DNA of 17,419 nucleotides from Clostridiales bacterium (GTDB lineage Bacteria; Bacillota; Clostridia; Christensenellales; Aristaeellaceae), in NCBI GenBank assembly GCA_004557805.1, contig SFFS01000032.1:1-17419 (forward strand). The letters run 5' to 3'. The notes under the pieces are model-generated. The model worked only from the letters and a program-made list of their open reading frames with translations, made no database searches and was not told the origin of the DNA. Below are positions 1 to 5,797 of the stretch, one piece after another; position 1 is the stretch's first letter; each line of letters begins with the position of its first letter. The position numbers and the translations under genes were made by a program.

Positions 1-212
1 GGCAGGCCGCTGATATGGTCGGCGTGCAGATGCGTCACGCACAGCGCGTCGATGGGCTTGAACGTGAACCCCGCGGCCTTCAGCGCCACCTGCGTGCATT
101 CGCCGCAGTCGATCAGCACGCTGTGGCCGTTCAGGCGCAGAAGCGCCGAGGCGAGATAGCGGTCCTTCAGCGGCATCATGCCGCCCGTTCCCAACAGGCA
201 GACGTCGAGCAT
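1..212 (-). CDS. rnz: Ribonuclease Z, N-terminal part (runs off the left edge)
   Basis: The reverse strand from the ATG at 212 reads a protein beginning MLDVCLLGTGGMMPL, followed by a short beta-lactamase-fold start and the metal-binding motif THLHADHISGL near residues 60-70. This is the HxHxDH zinc motif in the sequence context typical of RNase Z, the endonuclease that removes the 3' trailer of tRNA precursors in the cytoplasm. About 70 of the usual ~300 residues are visible; the C-terminal histidines and exosite arm lie outside the window. The start is supported by GAGGTGG seven bases upstream of the ATG. The gene follows galE on the same strand with about 170 bp between them. A strong hairpin in that gap suggests it is not simply co-transcribed with galE, but I see no convincing -35/-10 pair for it. 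Confidence 0.88.
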   Translation of the reverse strand, partial: MLDVCLLGTGGMMPLKDRYLASALLRLNGHSVLIDCGECTQVALKAAGFTFKPIDALCVTHLHADHISGL

Positions 213-316
213 GTTTCCACCTCAAATGCAAAAATCTCTCAGGGGGTATCTGAAAAAGGAAAAGGCGCCGAGCTGGAATCTCAGGGAATTTTTCAGATAT
301 ACCTGATATAATAACA

Positions 317-346
317 CGGCGCACGGTAAAAATCCACCGCGCGCCG
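317..346 (-). terminator. Probable terminator of galE
   Basis: On the minus strand CGGCGCGCGGT pairs with ACCGTGCGCCG across an 8-base loop, an 11-pair stem containing one G-U pair. It is followed by a weak T-rich tail (TGTTATTATAT). The odd pair is a permitted G-U only in minus-strand RNA and an A-C mismatch in plus-strand RNA, which favours a role downstream of galE (stop at 381). Confidence 0.6.
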
Positions 347-358
347 CTGAATTTTATC

Positions 359-379
359 AGGCGGCCAGGCCGCCTTTTT
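359..379 (+). terminator. Short hairpin with T-tract pointing into the 3' end of galE
   Basis: AGGCGGC and GCCGCCT form a 7-bp stem with a CAG loop, followed by four further T residues on the plus strand. No plus-strand gene lies upstream in the window, so if active it would stop antisense transcription entering galE. In minus-strand RNA it lacks a U-tract and would only be a first 3'-UTR hairpin. Confidence 0.35.
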
Positions 380-380
380 G

Positions 381-1385
381 TCATACGCCGTAGCGCTGCC
401 TCGCAAACCGCCACGCGTCCTCGCACATTTTTTCCACGCCGTACTGCGCCTTCCAGCGCAGCACGCGCGCCGCTTTTTCGGTGTTGGCGTAGGCCGAGGC
501 GATATCGCCCGGCCGCCGCGCGACGACCTCATAGGGAATTTCGCGGCCGCACGCCGCTTCATAGGCCTTCACAATTTCCAGCACGCTCGTACCCTTGCCC
601 GTACCGAGATTGAACACCTCGCAGCCCGTATGCTCCATGGTGTAATCGAGCGCCGCCAAATGCCCGCGCGCCAGATCGACCACATGGATATAATCGCGCA
701 CGCCGGTGCCGTCGGGGGTGTCGTAATCGCCGCCGAACACGCGCAGGCGCGTCAGCAGCCCCGCCGCCACCTGCGACACATACGGCACCAGGTTGTTCGG
801 AATGCCGTTCGGATCCTCGCCGATCAGCCCGCTCTCATGCGCGCCGACGGGGTTGAAATAGCGCAGCAGGCACACGGACATATCCGGCGCGGCATGCGCC
901 GTATCGGCCAGAATCTGCTCGATCATCACCTTCGTCCAGCCGTAGGGGTTGGTCGCGCTCGTGGGCATTCCCTCGCGGAACGGCACGGGATTGTTCATGC
1001 CGTAAACCGTCGCCGAGGAGGAGAATACGATGCGCTTCACGCCGTGCCGCCGCATGGCCTTGAGAAGCTCCATCGTGCCGGTGAGGTTGTTGTCGTAGTA
1101 TTCAACGGGCTTCGCCACGGATTCTCCCACGGCCTTCAGGCCGGCGAAATGAATCACCGCGTCGGCCGGGTCGCCCGAAAACGCCGCGTCCAGCACATGC
1201 GCGTCGCGCAGGTCGCCCTGGATGAACGCAAAATCCCTTCCGGTAATTTTGCGGATGCTCTCCAGCGCTTCCGGTCTGGAATTGCAGAAATTATCGACGA
1301 TGACCAGCTCGTGACCCGCGTTGAGCAGTTCCACGCACGTATGGCTGCCGATATACCCCGCGCCGCCGGTGACAAGAATCTTCAT
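381..1385 (-). CDS. galE: UDP-glucose 4-epimerase
   Basis: A 334-residue short-chain dehydrogenase-fold enzyme that interconverts UDP-glucose and UDP-galactose (Leloir pathway and supply of galactose for surface polysaccharides); cytoplasmic. Visible signatures are the NAD-binding TGGAGYIG at residues 6-13, the catalytic serine region SSSATVYG (122-129), and the Tyr-x-x-x-Lys pair in NPYGWTK (Y148, K152). The C-terminal substrate-binding segment DGTGVRDYIHVVDLA is also typical. Length matches the family (~330-340). The ATG is preceded by GGGGAG at suitable spacing and by a good promoter whose start site lies about 25 bases upstream. It diverges from an AraC-type regulator with a 128-bp shared control region. 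No other galactose gene is visible, so its exact pathway role here is open. Confidence 0.95.
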   Translation of the reverse strand: MKILVTGGAGYIGSHTCVELLNAGHELVIVDNFCNSRPEALESIRKITGRDFAFIQGDLRDAHVLDAAFSGDPADAVIHFAGLKAVGESVAKPVEYYDNNLTGTMELLKAMRRHGVKRIVFSSSATVYGMNNPVPFREGMPTSATNPYGWTKVMIEQILADTAHAAPDMSVCLLRYFNPVGAHESGLIGEDPNGIPNNLVPYVSQVAAGLLTRLRVFGGDYDTPDGTGVRDYIHVVDLARGHLAALDYTMEHTGCEVFNLGTGKGTSVLEIVKAYEAACGREIPYEVVARRPGDIASAYANTEKAARVLRWKAQYGVEKMCEDAWRFARQRYGV

Positions 1386-1417
1386 GACGCTCTCCCCTTT
1401 TCTTCTCTTTCAAGCCC

Positions 1418-1445
1418 ATTATATTCATTTTCCCTCTCGGCACAA
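1418..1445 (-). promoter_or_regulatory. galE promoter
   Basis: On the minus strand TTGTGC (1445-1440) and TATAAT (1423-1418) are separated by 16 bp. The predicted start near 1411 leaves a leader of about 25 bases before the galE ATG at 1385. Confidence 0.65.
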
Positions 1446-1471
1446 GATAATATCCCCCGCAAAAACATGGA

Positions 1472-1486
1472 GAAATGTTGCATTTC
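1472..1486. promoter_or_regulatory. Inverted repeat over the AraC-regulator -35 box (candidate operator)
   Basis: GAAATG TTG CATTTC is a perfect 6-bp inverted repeat with a 3-base centre; its right side contains the -35 box TTGCAT of the regulator promoter. It overlaps a second dyad, AACAT-6-ATGTT at 1464-1479. A protein bound here would block that promoter, and the site lies about 27 bp upstream of the galE -35 box. Which protein binds is not known. Confidence 0.4.
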
Positions 1487-1506
1487 CGCGCAAAAGCATA
1501 TATACT
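1478..1506 (+). promoter_or_regulatory. Promoter of the AraC-family regulator gene
   Basis: TTGCAT (1478-1483), a 17-bp spacer, and TATACT (1501-1506) form a near-consensus housekeeping promoter. The expected start of transcription is about 1512-1514, almost on the ATG at 1514, so the mRNA may have little or no leader. Confidence 0.7.
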
Positions 1507-1513
1507 GTCGTTT

Positions 1514-2362
1514 ATGGAAGAAAATCAGAACAAGCGCTCGTTTAAGGCGCAGCGGCATGGCATCACGTTTTTGACCGTATACAACACCGGCACGGAAAAA
1601 TGTCGCAGCGGCCACTGTTGGGGGCCGGGCGTGCGCGACCATTATCTCATCCACCTCATCCTGCGCGGGAAAGGGGTGTACACGCTCTGCGGCCGGGATT
1701 ACCCGCTGGCGGCGGGCGATCTCTTTTTCGCGCCGCCGGGCGAAACCATCTGCTACCGCGCCGACGCGGACGATCCCTGGGAATACTGCTGGGTCGGCTT
1801 TCAGGGGATCGACGCGGCGGCGATGTCGTCGCGCGCCGGGCTGACGCTGGAAACCCCGATCCGCCATTTCGACGATCCGCAGCCGCCTGCGCGGCTGATG
1901 CTCGAAATCGTCCATGCAAGCGGCGTGCGCACGCACGAGTCCATCCGCATGACGGGCTGCCTGTGCTCGTTTCTGGCGTATCTGGTGGAAACGGCGGAGC
2001 ACGCCGAGCAGCGCGCTGAGAGCAGCAGCCTCGAACACGTGCGCCGCGCCTGCGCGTTCATCGCCAACAACTATTCGCGGCCCATCTCCATCACCGACAT
2101 CACGCGCGCCGTGGGCGTCTGCCGCAGCCGGCTCTATCGCGCCTTCGAGGAGCAGATGGGCATTTCTCCCGCGCGCTATCTGACGCATTTCCGCATCGAG
2201 CAGGCGCGTCTGCTGCTGGAAACGAGCGACCTTTCGGTCAAATCAGTCGCATATTCCGTCGGGTTTGAGGATCCGCTCTATTTCTCCCGCCGCTTCCGCG
2301 AGCTGGCGGGCTGTCCGCCCAAAACCTATGCGCAGCGCGGAAAAGAAGGTTCCTCCGCGTAA
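1514..2362 (+). CDS. AraC-family transcriptional regulator with cupin sensor domain
   Basis: A 282-residue cytoplasmic DNA-binding protein. The N-terminal ~150 residues contain a cupin-like sensor (motifs GPGVRDHYLIHLILRGKG, then YPLAAGDLFFAPPG), as in sugar-responsive AraC regulators. The C-terminal ~100 residues carry the two helix-turn-helix units, including ISITDITRAVGVCRSRLYRAF and the signature SVKSVAYSVGFEDPLYFSRRFRE. I chose the ATG at 1514. An in-frame ATG at 1475 lies upstream of the predicted promoter -10 box and its GGAG is too close to it. No Shine-Dalgarno sequence precedes 1514, and the predicted transcript begins at or just before this ATG, so translation may be leaderless. 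It diverges from galE, so a carbohydrate-linked role is plausible but unproven. An inverted repeat on its own -35 box suggests autoregulation. Confidence 0.88.
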   Translation: MEENQNKRSFKAQRHGITFLTVYNTGTEKCRSGHCWGPGVRDHYLIHLILRGKGVYTLCGRDYPLAAGDLFFAPPGETICYRADADDPWEYCWVGFQGIDAAAMSSRAGLTLETPIRHFDDPQPPARLMLEIVHASGVRTHESIRMTGCLCSFLAYLVETAEHAEQRAESSSLEHVRRACAFIANNYSRPISITDITRAVGVCRSRLYRAFEEQMGISPARYLTHFRIEQARLLLETSDLSVKSVAYSVGFEDPLYFSRRFRELAGCPPKTYAQRGKEGSSA

Positions 2363-2411
2363 AGGGCAGAACCGTGCGGATCCCCGGCGCCCTTCAATGG
2401 AATCCACATTC

Positions 2412-3074
2412 ATGAGAAAACTGGCAGGGAGCGCTTTGAAGATGTATTATCTGCTTGCGGGATTTCTCGGCTTTCTCCTGTGCGGAGTCTGGTTTGGCGT
2501 TCAGTTGGGGCTGAACGCCGTTTTTTTCAAAGCGGGGCGCGGCCGTCTCGCTTATTTCTCGCCCCTTATGGCTTCATGCGTTCCAATCGCGCTGATTCTC
2601 CGCCGGAGCGGTTCGTATTCTCTCAATCTATCGGCTCTGTCGGACGCAGGACTATGGGGGCTTTCCGCCGCGACGCTTCTGCTGACCTGTCTGATAAAGA
2701 TTCTGAGCGAAAGAAACCGCCGGCGCGCTGAAAAGCGCCAGCTTGCGTATATGTGCATGGAAACCGCGTTTGTCGAAATCGCGCAGCGGCTGATGATGCA
2801 GTCCTTCGTGATGAACCTGCTCGCCGCCTGGGGATGCGGCGCGGCCTGGTGCGTTCCGCTCAACGCGCTCGTCTGGTGCGCGGGAATATGCGCGCAGGCA
2901 ATTCTTCTAAAGCAGCCGCTTACAAAGGCGCTTGCCGCCGATCTGCTCGCCTCGTTCGTTTTTTCCATCGGCTGCGGCTATGTGTTCTACCGGTCCGGCT
3001 GCATCGTCTTTTCAATGGCCGCGCACGCGGCCGAACGATTGATTACGGCAAAAATTGTTTCTTCCGATTCATAG
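2412..3074 (+). CDS. Membrane protein resembling a degenerate CPBP/CAAX-protease family member
   Basis: A 220-residue polytopic membrane protein with about five to six hydrophobic segments, starting with a basic N-terminus and a strong first segment. The C-terminal part (GYVFYRSGCIVFSMAAHAAERL) resembles the last membrane segments of CPBP intramembrane proteases (Abi/CAAX family), which usually read GYLYYRTGS...HALNN. Family motif 1 (EExxxR) appears as VEIAQR, and the motif 2 region (FxxxH) seems to lack its histidine (near LNALVWCAGIC). It may therefore be catalytically inactive or only distantly related. It begins 49 bp after the AraC gene and is probably co-transcribed. In-frame ATGs at 2397 and 2442 are alternatives; 2442 has the better ribosome binding site (AGGGAG, 10 bases upstream). 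The family assignment is by eye and moderate. Confidence 0.55.
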   Translation: MRKLAGSALKMYYLLAGFLGFLLCGVWFGVQLGLNAVFFKAGRGRLAYFSPLMASCVPIALILRRSGSYSLNLSALSDAGLWGLSAATLLLTCLIKILSERNRRRAEKRQLAYMCMETAFVEIAQRLMMQSFVMNLLAAWGCGAAWCVPLNALVWCAGICAQAILLKQPLTKALAADLLASFVFSIGCGYVFYRSGCIVFSMAAHAAERLITAKIVSSDS

Positions 3075-3099
3075 CGCCGCGGATCGATCCGCCGCCAGC

Positions 3100-3134
3100 A
3101 AAACGCCTCCCGAACCATAACGATTCGGGAGGCG
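3100..3134 (-). terminator. Terminator of the oleate hydratase gene
   Basis: CGCCTCCCGAA (3104-3114) pairs perfectly with TTCGGGAGGCG (3124-3134), an 11-bp stem with a 9-base loop. On the minus strand it is followed by TTTT. It lies between the convergent oleate hydratase gene (stop at 3167) and the CPBP-like gene (stop at 3074), so its stem may also serve plus-strand transcripts, although no T-tract follows on that strand. Confidence 0.82.
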
Positions 3135-3166
3135 CGGCATATCCGCCTGATTTTCGTTTTGCGAAA

Positions 3167-4942
3167 TCAGATGACCTTATACTCCTTGAGCAGCTTTTCA
3201 ACCTCGGTTCCGGAAATTTTGCCCATCAGCGCCTTGAAGGCGAGCTTTTCGAGCAGGTTCGCGTCCATCTCCGTCACCTTTTTGCCGTCGCGCAGCTGCA
3301 CGGTGGCATTGAGCAGGTCGCGGATATCGAACACGCTGCCCCATACCTCCGGCACGCCGCGATCGACGTTGAGCAGCGTATACACCGCCTCCATGCCGGT
3401 GCGCATGGAATATTCGGTCGTGAAGATGGTATCGCGCGGAGTTTCGGCAAACTGGCCGAGGAAGGCGAAGTTCACCGCGCCGTCGGGCACGACCTTCGGC
3501 CGGTCGCCATAGGCGCGCGGCATGAAGAACGCGTCGATGTAGGGCATCATCACGGGGACGGTATTGGCGCTGTGCGCCGCCAGTTCTTCGATCTGATCCT
3601 CCGGCACGCCGATATGATACAGCCACTCCATGCAGATTTCTTTGCCGGTGCATTCGCGCATGGGCTTCCTGACGAAATCGCCGGGCTTATCGGTGAAGAG
3701 CGCGTACACCCACACCAGGCAGTGATCCTTCGGCTGCTCGCGGAACTGCGGCTGGCGGTTGATCGTCCAGCTCATCAGCCACGAAGAATCCTTCACCGTC
3801 ACAATGCCGCCGGTAACGACCCTGCCCGTGAACGGATCGCGCTTGCAGATCGCCTTGACATAGGGAATGATGCGCTGGTCGAGCGTCTCCACGGTGGCGC
3901 TCATCCAGTTGGTCTGCTCCGGGTCATGGCAGAACTTGTCCGGATGGCCGAATGCAGGGTCCTGCGCCGCAATCTTGCGCCACATATCCCAGCCGCCGCC
4001 GGCTTTGATCTCCGTGTTATAGGGCGCGGGCGTATCCTGGCTGCCCATGGAGGAGTTTTCCACGCAGCCGCCGTTGGTAATGAACACCAGATCGTTTTCG
4101 GTCAGACCGATGCTCTCCGCTTTGCCGTCGCGGATGGTTTCGATGGATTTGGCGAGCTTGCGCTCGGGCGTGCAGTCGAACAGCACGTTGACCACCTGTA
4201 CGCCGAAATGGAACTGTACGCCCGCCTTTTCGAGGTATTTCACCATTGGCAGGATCATCGACTCGTACTGGTTGTACTTCGTAAAACGAAGCGCCTTGAA
4301 GTCCGGAAGCCCGCCGATATGGTGGATATACCGCTGCAGATACAGCTTCATTTCCAGCGCGCTGTGCCAGTTTTCAAAGGCGAACATCGTGCGCCAGTAG
4401 AGCCAGAAGTTGCTCTTGAACACCTCGTCGTCGAAAATGTCGGTGATGCGCTTGTCCTGCAAGTCCTCGTTGGGCGTAAGGAAGAGCTTCATGATCTCCA
4501 TCGCGCCCTTATCGGAAATATCAAACTTGCCGTCGGTGTGCGCGTCCTGCCCGCGCTTTTCGGTAGCGCGGCACAGCGAATAGTTCGGGTCGGCCTTGTT
4601 GAGCCAGTAGTATTCGTCCAGAACGCTCACGCCCTCGGTTTCGATGGACGGAATGGAGTGGAACAGATCCCACATGACCTCGAAATGGTTATCCATCTCG
4701 CGGCCGCCGCGCATGACATAGCCGGTGTTTTCAAACTTCCAGCCGTCGCACGCGCCGCCGGCCCGCTGTTCTTTTTCCAGGATGTGAATATGCTCGCCCT
4801 TCATCTGGCCGTCGCGGACGAGGTAGCAGGCGGCAGTCAGCGCGGCAAGACCGCTGCCGATGATATAAGCCGACTTGTGATCGACCCCTTCGGGCTTGCG
4901 GGGACGGGCAAACGCTTCATAATTACCGCTGGAATAATACAT
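3167..4942 (-). CDS. ohyA: Oleate hydratase (myosin-cross-reactive antigen family, FAD-dependent)
   Basis: A 591-residue cytoplasmic or membrane-peripheral flavoprotein. It adds water across the cis-9 double bond of free unsaturated fatty acids (oleate to 10-hydroxystearate), a route for detoxifying host or dietary fatty acids. The dinucleotide-binding motif IIGSGLAALTAACYLV lies near residues 27-42, and the FAD-lid motif GGREMDNHFEVMWDL at 79-93 includes E82. Tyr201 sits in KLYLQRYIHH. E82 and Y201 fall at the positions of the catalytic Glu and Tyr known from the S. aureus enzyme. The C-terminal ~50 residues form the helical membrane-associating tail. Length matches the family (~590). AGGAGG lies 8 bases before the ATG. 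A TetR regulator lies just upstream on the same strand, separated by a terminator, and the gene has its own promoter. Confidence 0.96.
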   Translation of the reverse strand: MYYSSGNYEAFARPRKPEGVDHKSAYIIGSGLAALTAACYLVRDGQMKGEHIHILEKEQRAGGACDGWKFENTGYVMRGGREMDNHFEVMWDLFHSIPSIETEGVSVLDEYYWLNKADPNYSLCRATEKRGQDAHTDGKFDISDKGAMEIMKLFLTPNEDLQDKRITDIFDDEVFKSNFWLYWRTMFAFENWHSALEMKLYLQRYIHHIGGLPDFKALRFTKYNQYESMILPMVKYLEKAGVQFHFGVQVVNVLFDCTPERKLAKSIETIRDGKAESIGLTENDLVFITNGGCVENSSMGSQDTPAPYNTEIKAGGGWDMWRKIAAQDPAFGHPDKFCHDPEQTNWMSATVETLDQRIIPYVKAICKRDPFTGRVVTGGIVTVKDSSWLMSWTINRQPQFREQPKDHCLVWVYALFTDKPGDFVRKPMRECTGKEICMEWLYHIGVPEDQIEELAAHSANTVPVMMPYIDAFFMPRAYGDRPKVVPDGAVNFAFLGQFAETPRDTIFTTEYSMRTGMEAVYTLLNVDRGVPEVWGSVFDIRDLLNATVQLRDGKKVTEMDANLLEKLAFKALMGKISGTEVEKLLKEYKVI

Positions 4943-4975
4943 TCTGATTTCCTCCTGTCTGACTTTTGCTCAGGG

Positions 4976-4989
4976 CTTATCTGAATAAG
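4976..4989. other. Small inverted repeat in the ohyA leader
   Basis: CTTAT-CTGA-ATAAG is a 5-bp inverted repeat about 35 bases upstream of the ohyA start, inside the predicted ~105-base leader. It could be a leader hairpin or part of an operator; nothing in the sequence decides between them. Confidence 0.25.
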
Positions 4990-5053
4990 GAAGATACGGC
5001 AGCCACGCGGATTTTCCAGATGCGCCCCGGCTCTCTTTCCCTTTGACGGGCTC

Positions 5054-5082
5054 ATTATAGAATGGGCGCTTTCGCGCCGCAA
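5054..5082 (-). promoter_or_regulatory. ohyA promoter with inverted repeat in the spacer
   Basis: On the minus strand TTGCGG (5082-5077), a 17-bp spacer and a perfect TATAAT (5059-5054) form a strong promoter. The spacer holds the inverted repeat GGCGC-TTTC-GCGCC (5065-5078), which could be a binding site for the adjacent TetR protein. The predicted start near 5047 gives a leader of about 105 bases. Confidence 0.65.
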
Positions 5083-5125
5083 TAAACAGAAACGCCGCCG
5101 TGCCTGAAAACCTGACACGGCGGCG
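5081..5125 (-). terminator. Terminator of the TetR regulator gene
   Basis: CGCCGCCGTG (5093-5102) and CACGGCGGCG (5116-5125) form a perfect 10-bp stem with a 13-base loop. On the minus strand it is followed by TTTCTGTTTATT. It lies about 36 bases past the TetR stop and directly upstream of the ohyA -35 box, so ohyA depends mainly on its own promoter. Confidence 0.75.
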
Positions 5126-5161
5126 GAGATGATGCTTTTTTTATCAAATCTGCGGTTTTGT

Positions 5162-5725
5162 TTAAATGCTTCCCCGGTCGAGGCGTTCCAGCGCCGCGCG
5201 GACGCTGCCGTGGACGACCTTCCCCAGATGCGATACGATCGCCTGCGGATCGCCGCGCATATCATCCCGGATCCAGTCGAGCATGAGCCCGACGAACGCG
5301 TACTTGTAGAAATGCGCGATAAACTCCTGATCCTCCTCGGGAACGTTCAGCCCCTGCGCCTGCTCCCGCACCACGCCGATCAGCAGTTCGTAGGTCAGCC
5401 TGTACAGATACGTTTCCACATGTTCCCGGCTGACCGAACGGTAAACGTTCATGATGAACGGCCGGTTCGCCTGCGCGGCTTCAAAAATCTGCATAAAGCC
5501 CTGCTGCCAGGTATCGTAGGTTTTCTTTCCCTCCAGCGCCCTGCGCGCATCCTCCATGCACGACCATTCGACCAGATCGTAAATATCCTTGAAATGATAA
5601 TAAAACGTCATGCGGCTGATGCCGCAGTCCTCGGCGATATCGTTGATGGTAATTTTATCCAGCGGCTTTTTGAGCAGCAGGTTTTTCAGCGACGCTTCCA
5701 GCGCGCGCTTGGTAATATCCGACAT
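5162..5725 (-). CDS. TetR/AcrR-family transcriptional regulator, likely controlling ohyA
   Basis: A 187-residue cytoplasmic repressor-type protein. The N-terminal helix-turn-helix occupies about residues 20-50 (ITINDIAEDCGISRMTFYYHF, the classic TetR pattern with FYYHF). The remaining residues form a helical ligand-binding and dimerisation domain of the kind found in DhaS-like/TetR_C clostridial regulators. The ATG has GGGGAGG seven bases upstream. It lies upstream of the oleate hydratase gene on the same strand. Many fatty-acid-responsive TetR proteins sit beside their target, so I infer it senses fatty acids or their CoA or hydroxy derivatives; the ligand is not readable from sequence. Confidence 0.9.
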   Translation of the reverse strand: MSDITKRALEASLKNLLLKKPLDKITINDIAEDCGISRMTFYYHFKDIYDLVEWSCMEDARRALEGKKTYDTWQQGFMQIFEAAQANRPFIMNVYRSVSREHVETYLYRLTYELLIGVVREQAQGLNVPEEDQEFIAHFYKYAFVGLMLDWIRDDMRGDPQAIVSHLGKVVHGSVRAALERLDRGSI

Positions 5726-5762
5726 GCGGCCGCCTCCCCATTTTCATTCTGACTCCGCCGCC

Positions 5763-5768
5763 ATTATA
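5763..5768 (-). promoter_or_regulatory. -10 box of the TetR regulator gene
   Basis: A perfect TATAAT on the minus strand lies 37 bases before the TetR start, with a predicted start near 5756. No good -35 box is found at 16-18 bp; the nearest TTGTGG is 20 bp away. Read-through from the upstream sigma-factor operon is also possible because no hairpin terminator separates the genes. Confidence 0.4.
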
Positions 5769-5797
5769 CACCATCGCGCGCGCAAGCGCCACAAGGT

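Noticed and set aside
232..290. A TPP riboswitch suggested by CTGAGA sequences on the minus strand before rnz
   Set aside because: The other conserved TPP elements and the paired helices are absent, and RNase Z is not a thiamine gene.
378..1574. A 398-codon open frame on the plus strand opposite galE
   Set aside because: It is antisense to galE, which has full family motifs; the translation shows no motif.
2753..4984. A 743-codon open frame on the plus strand opposite oleate hydratase
   Set aside because: It is antisense to a strongly supported enzyme gene, its translation is rich in His, Arg and Ala without domain motifs, and such long antisense frames are common in GC-rich coding DNA.
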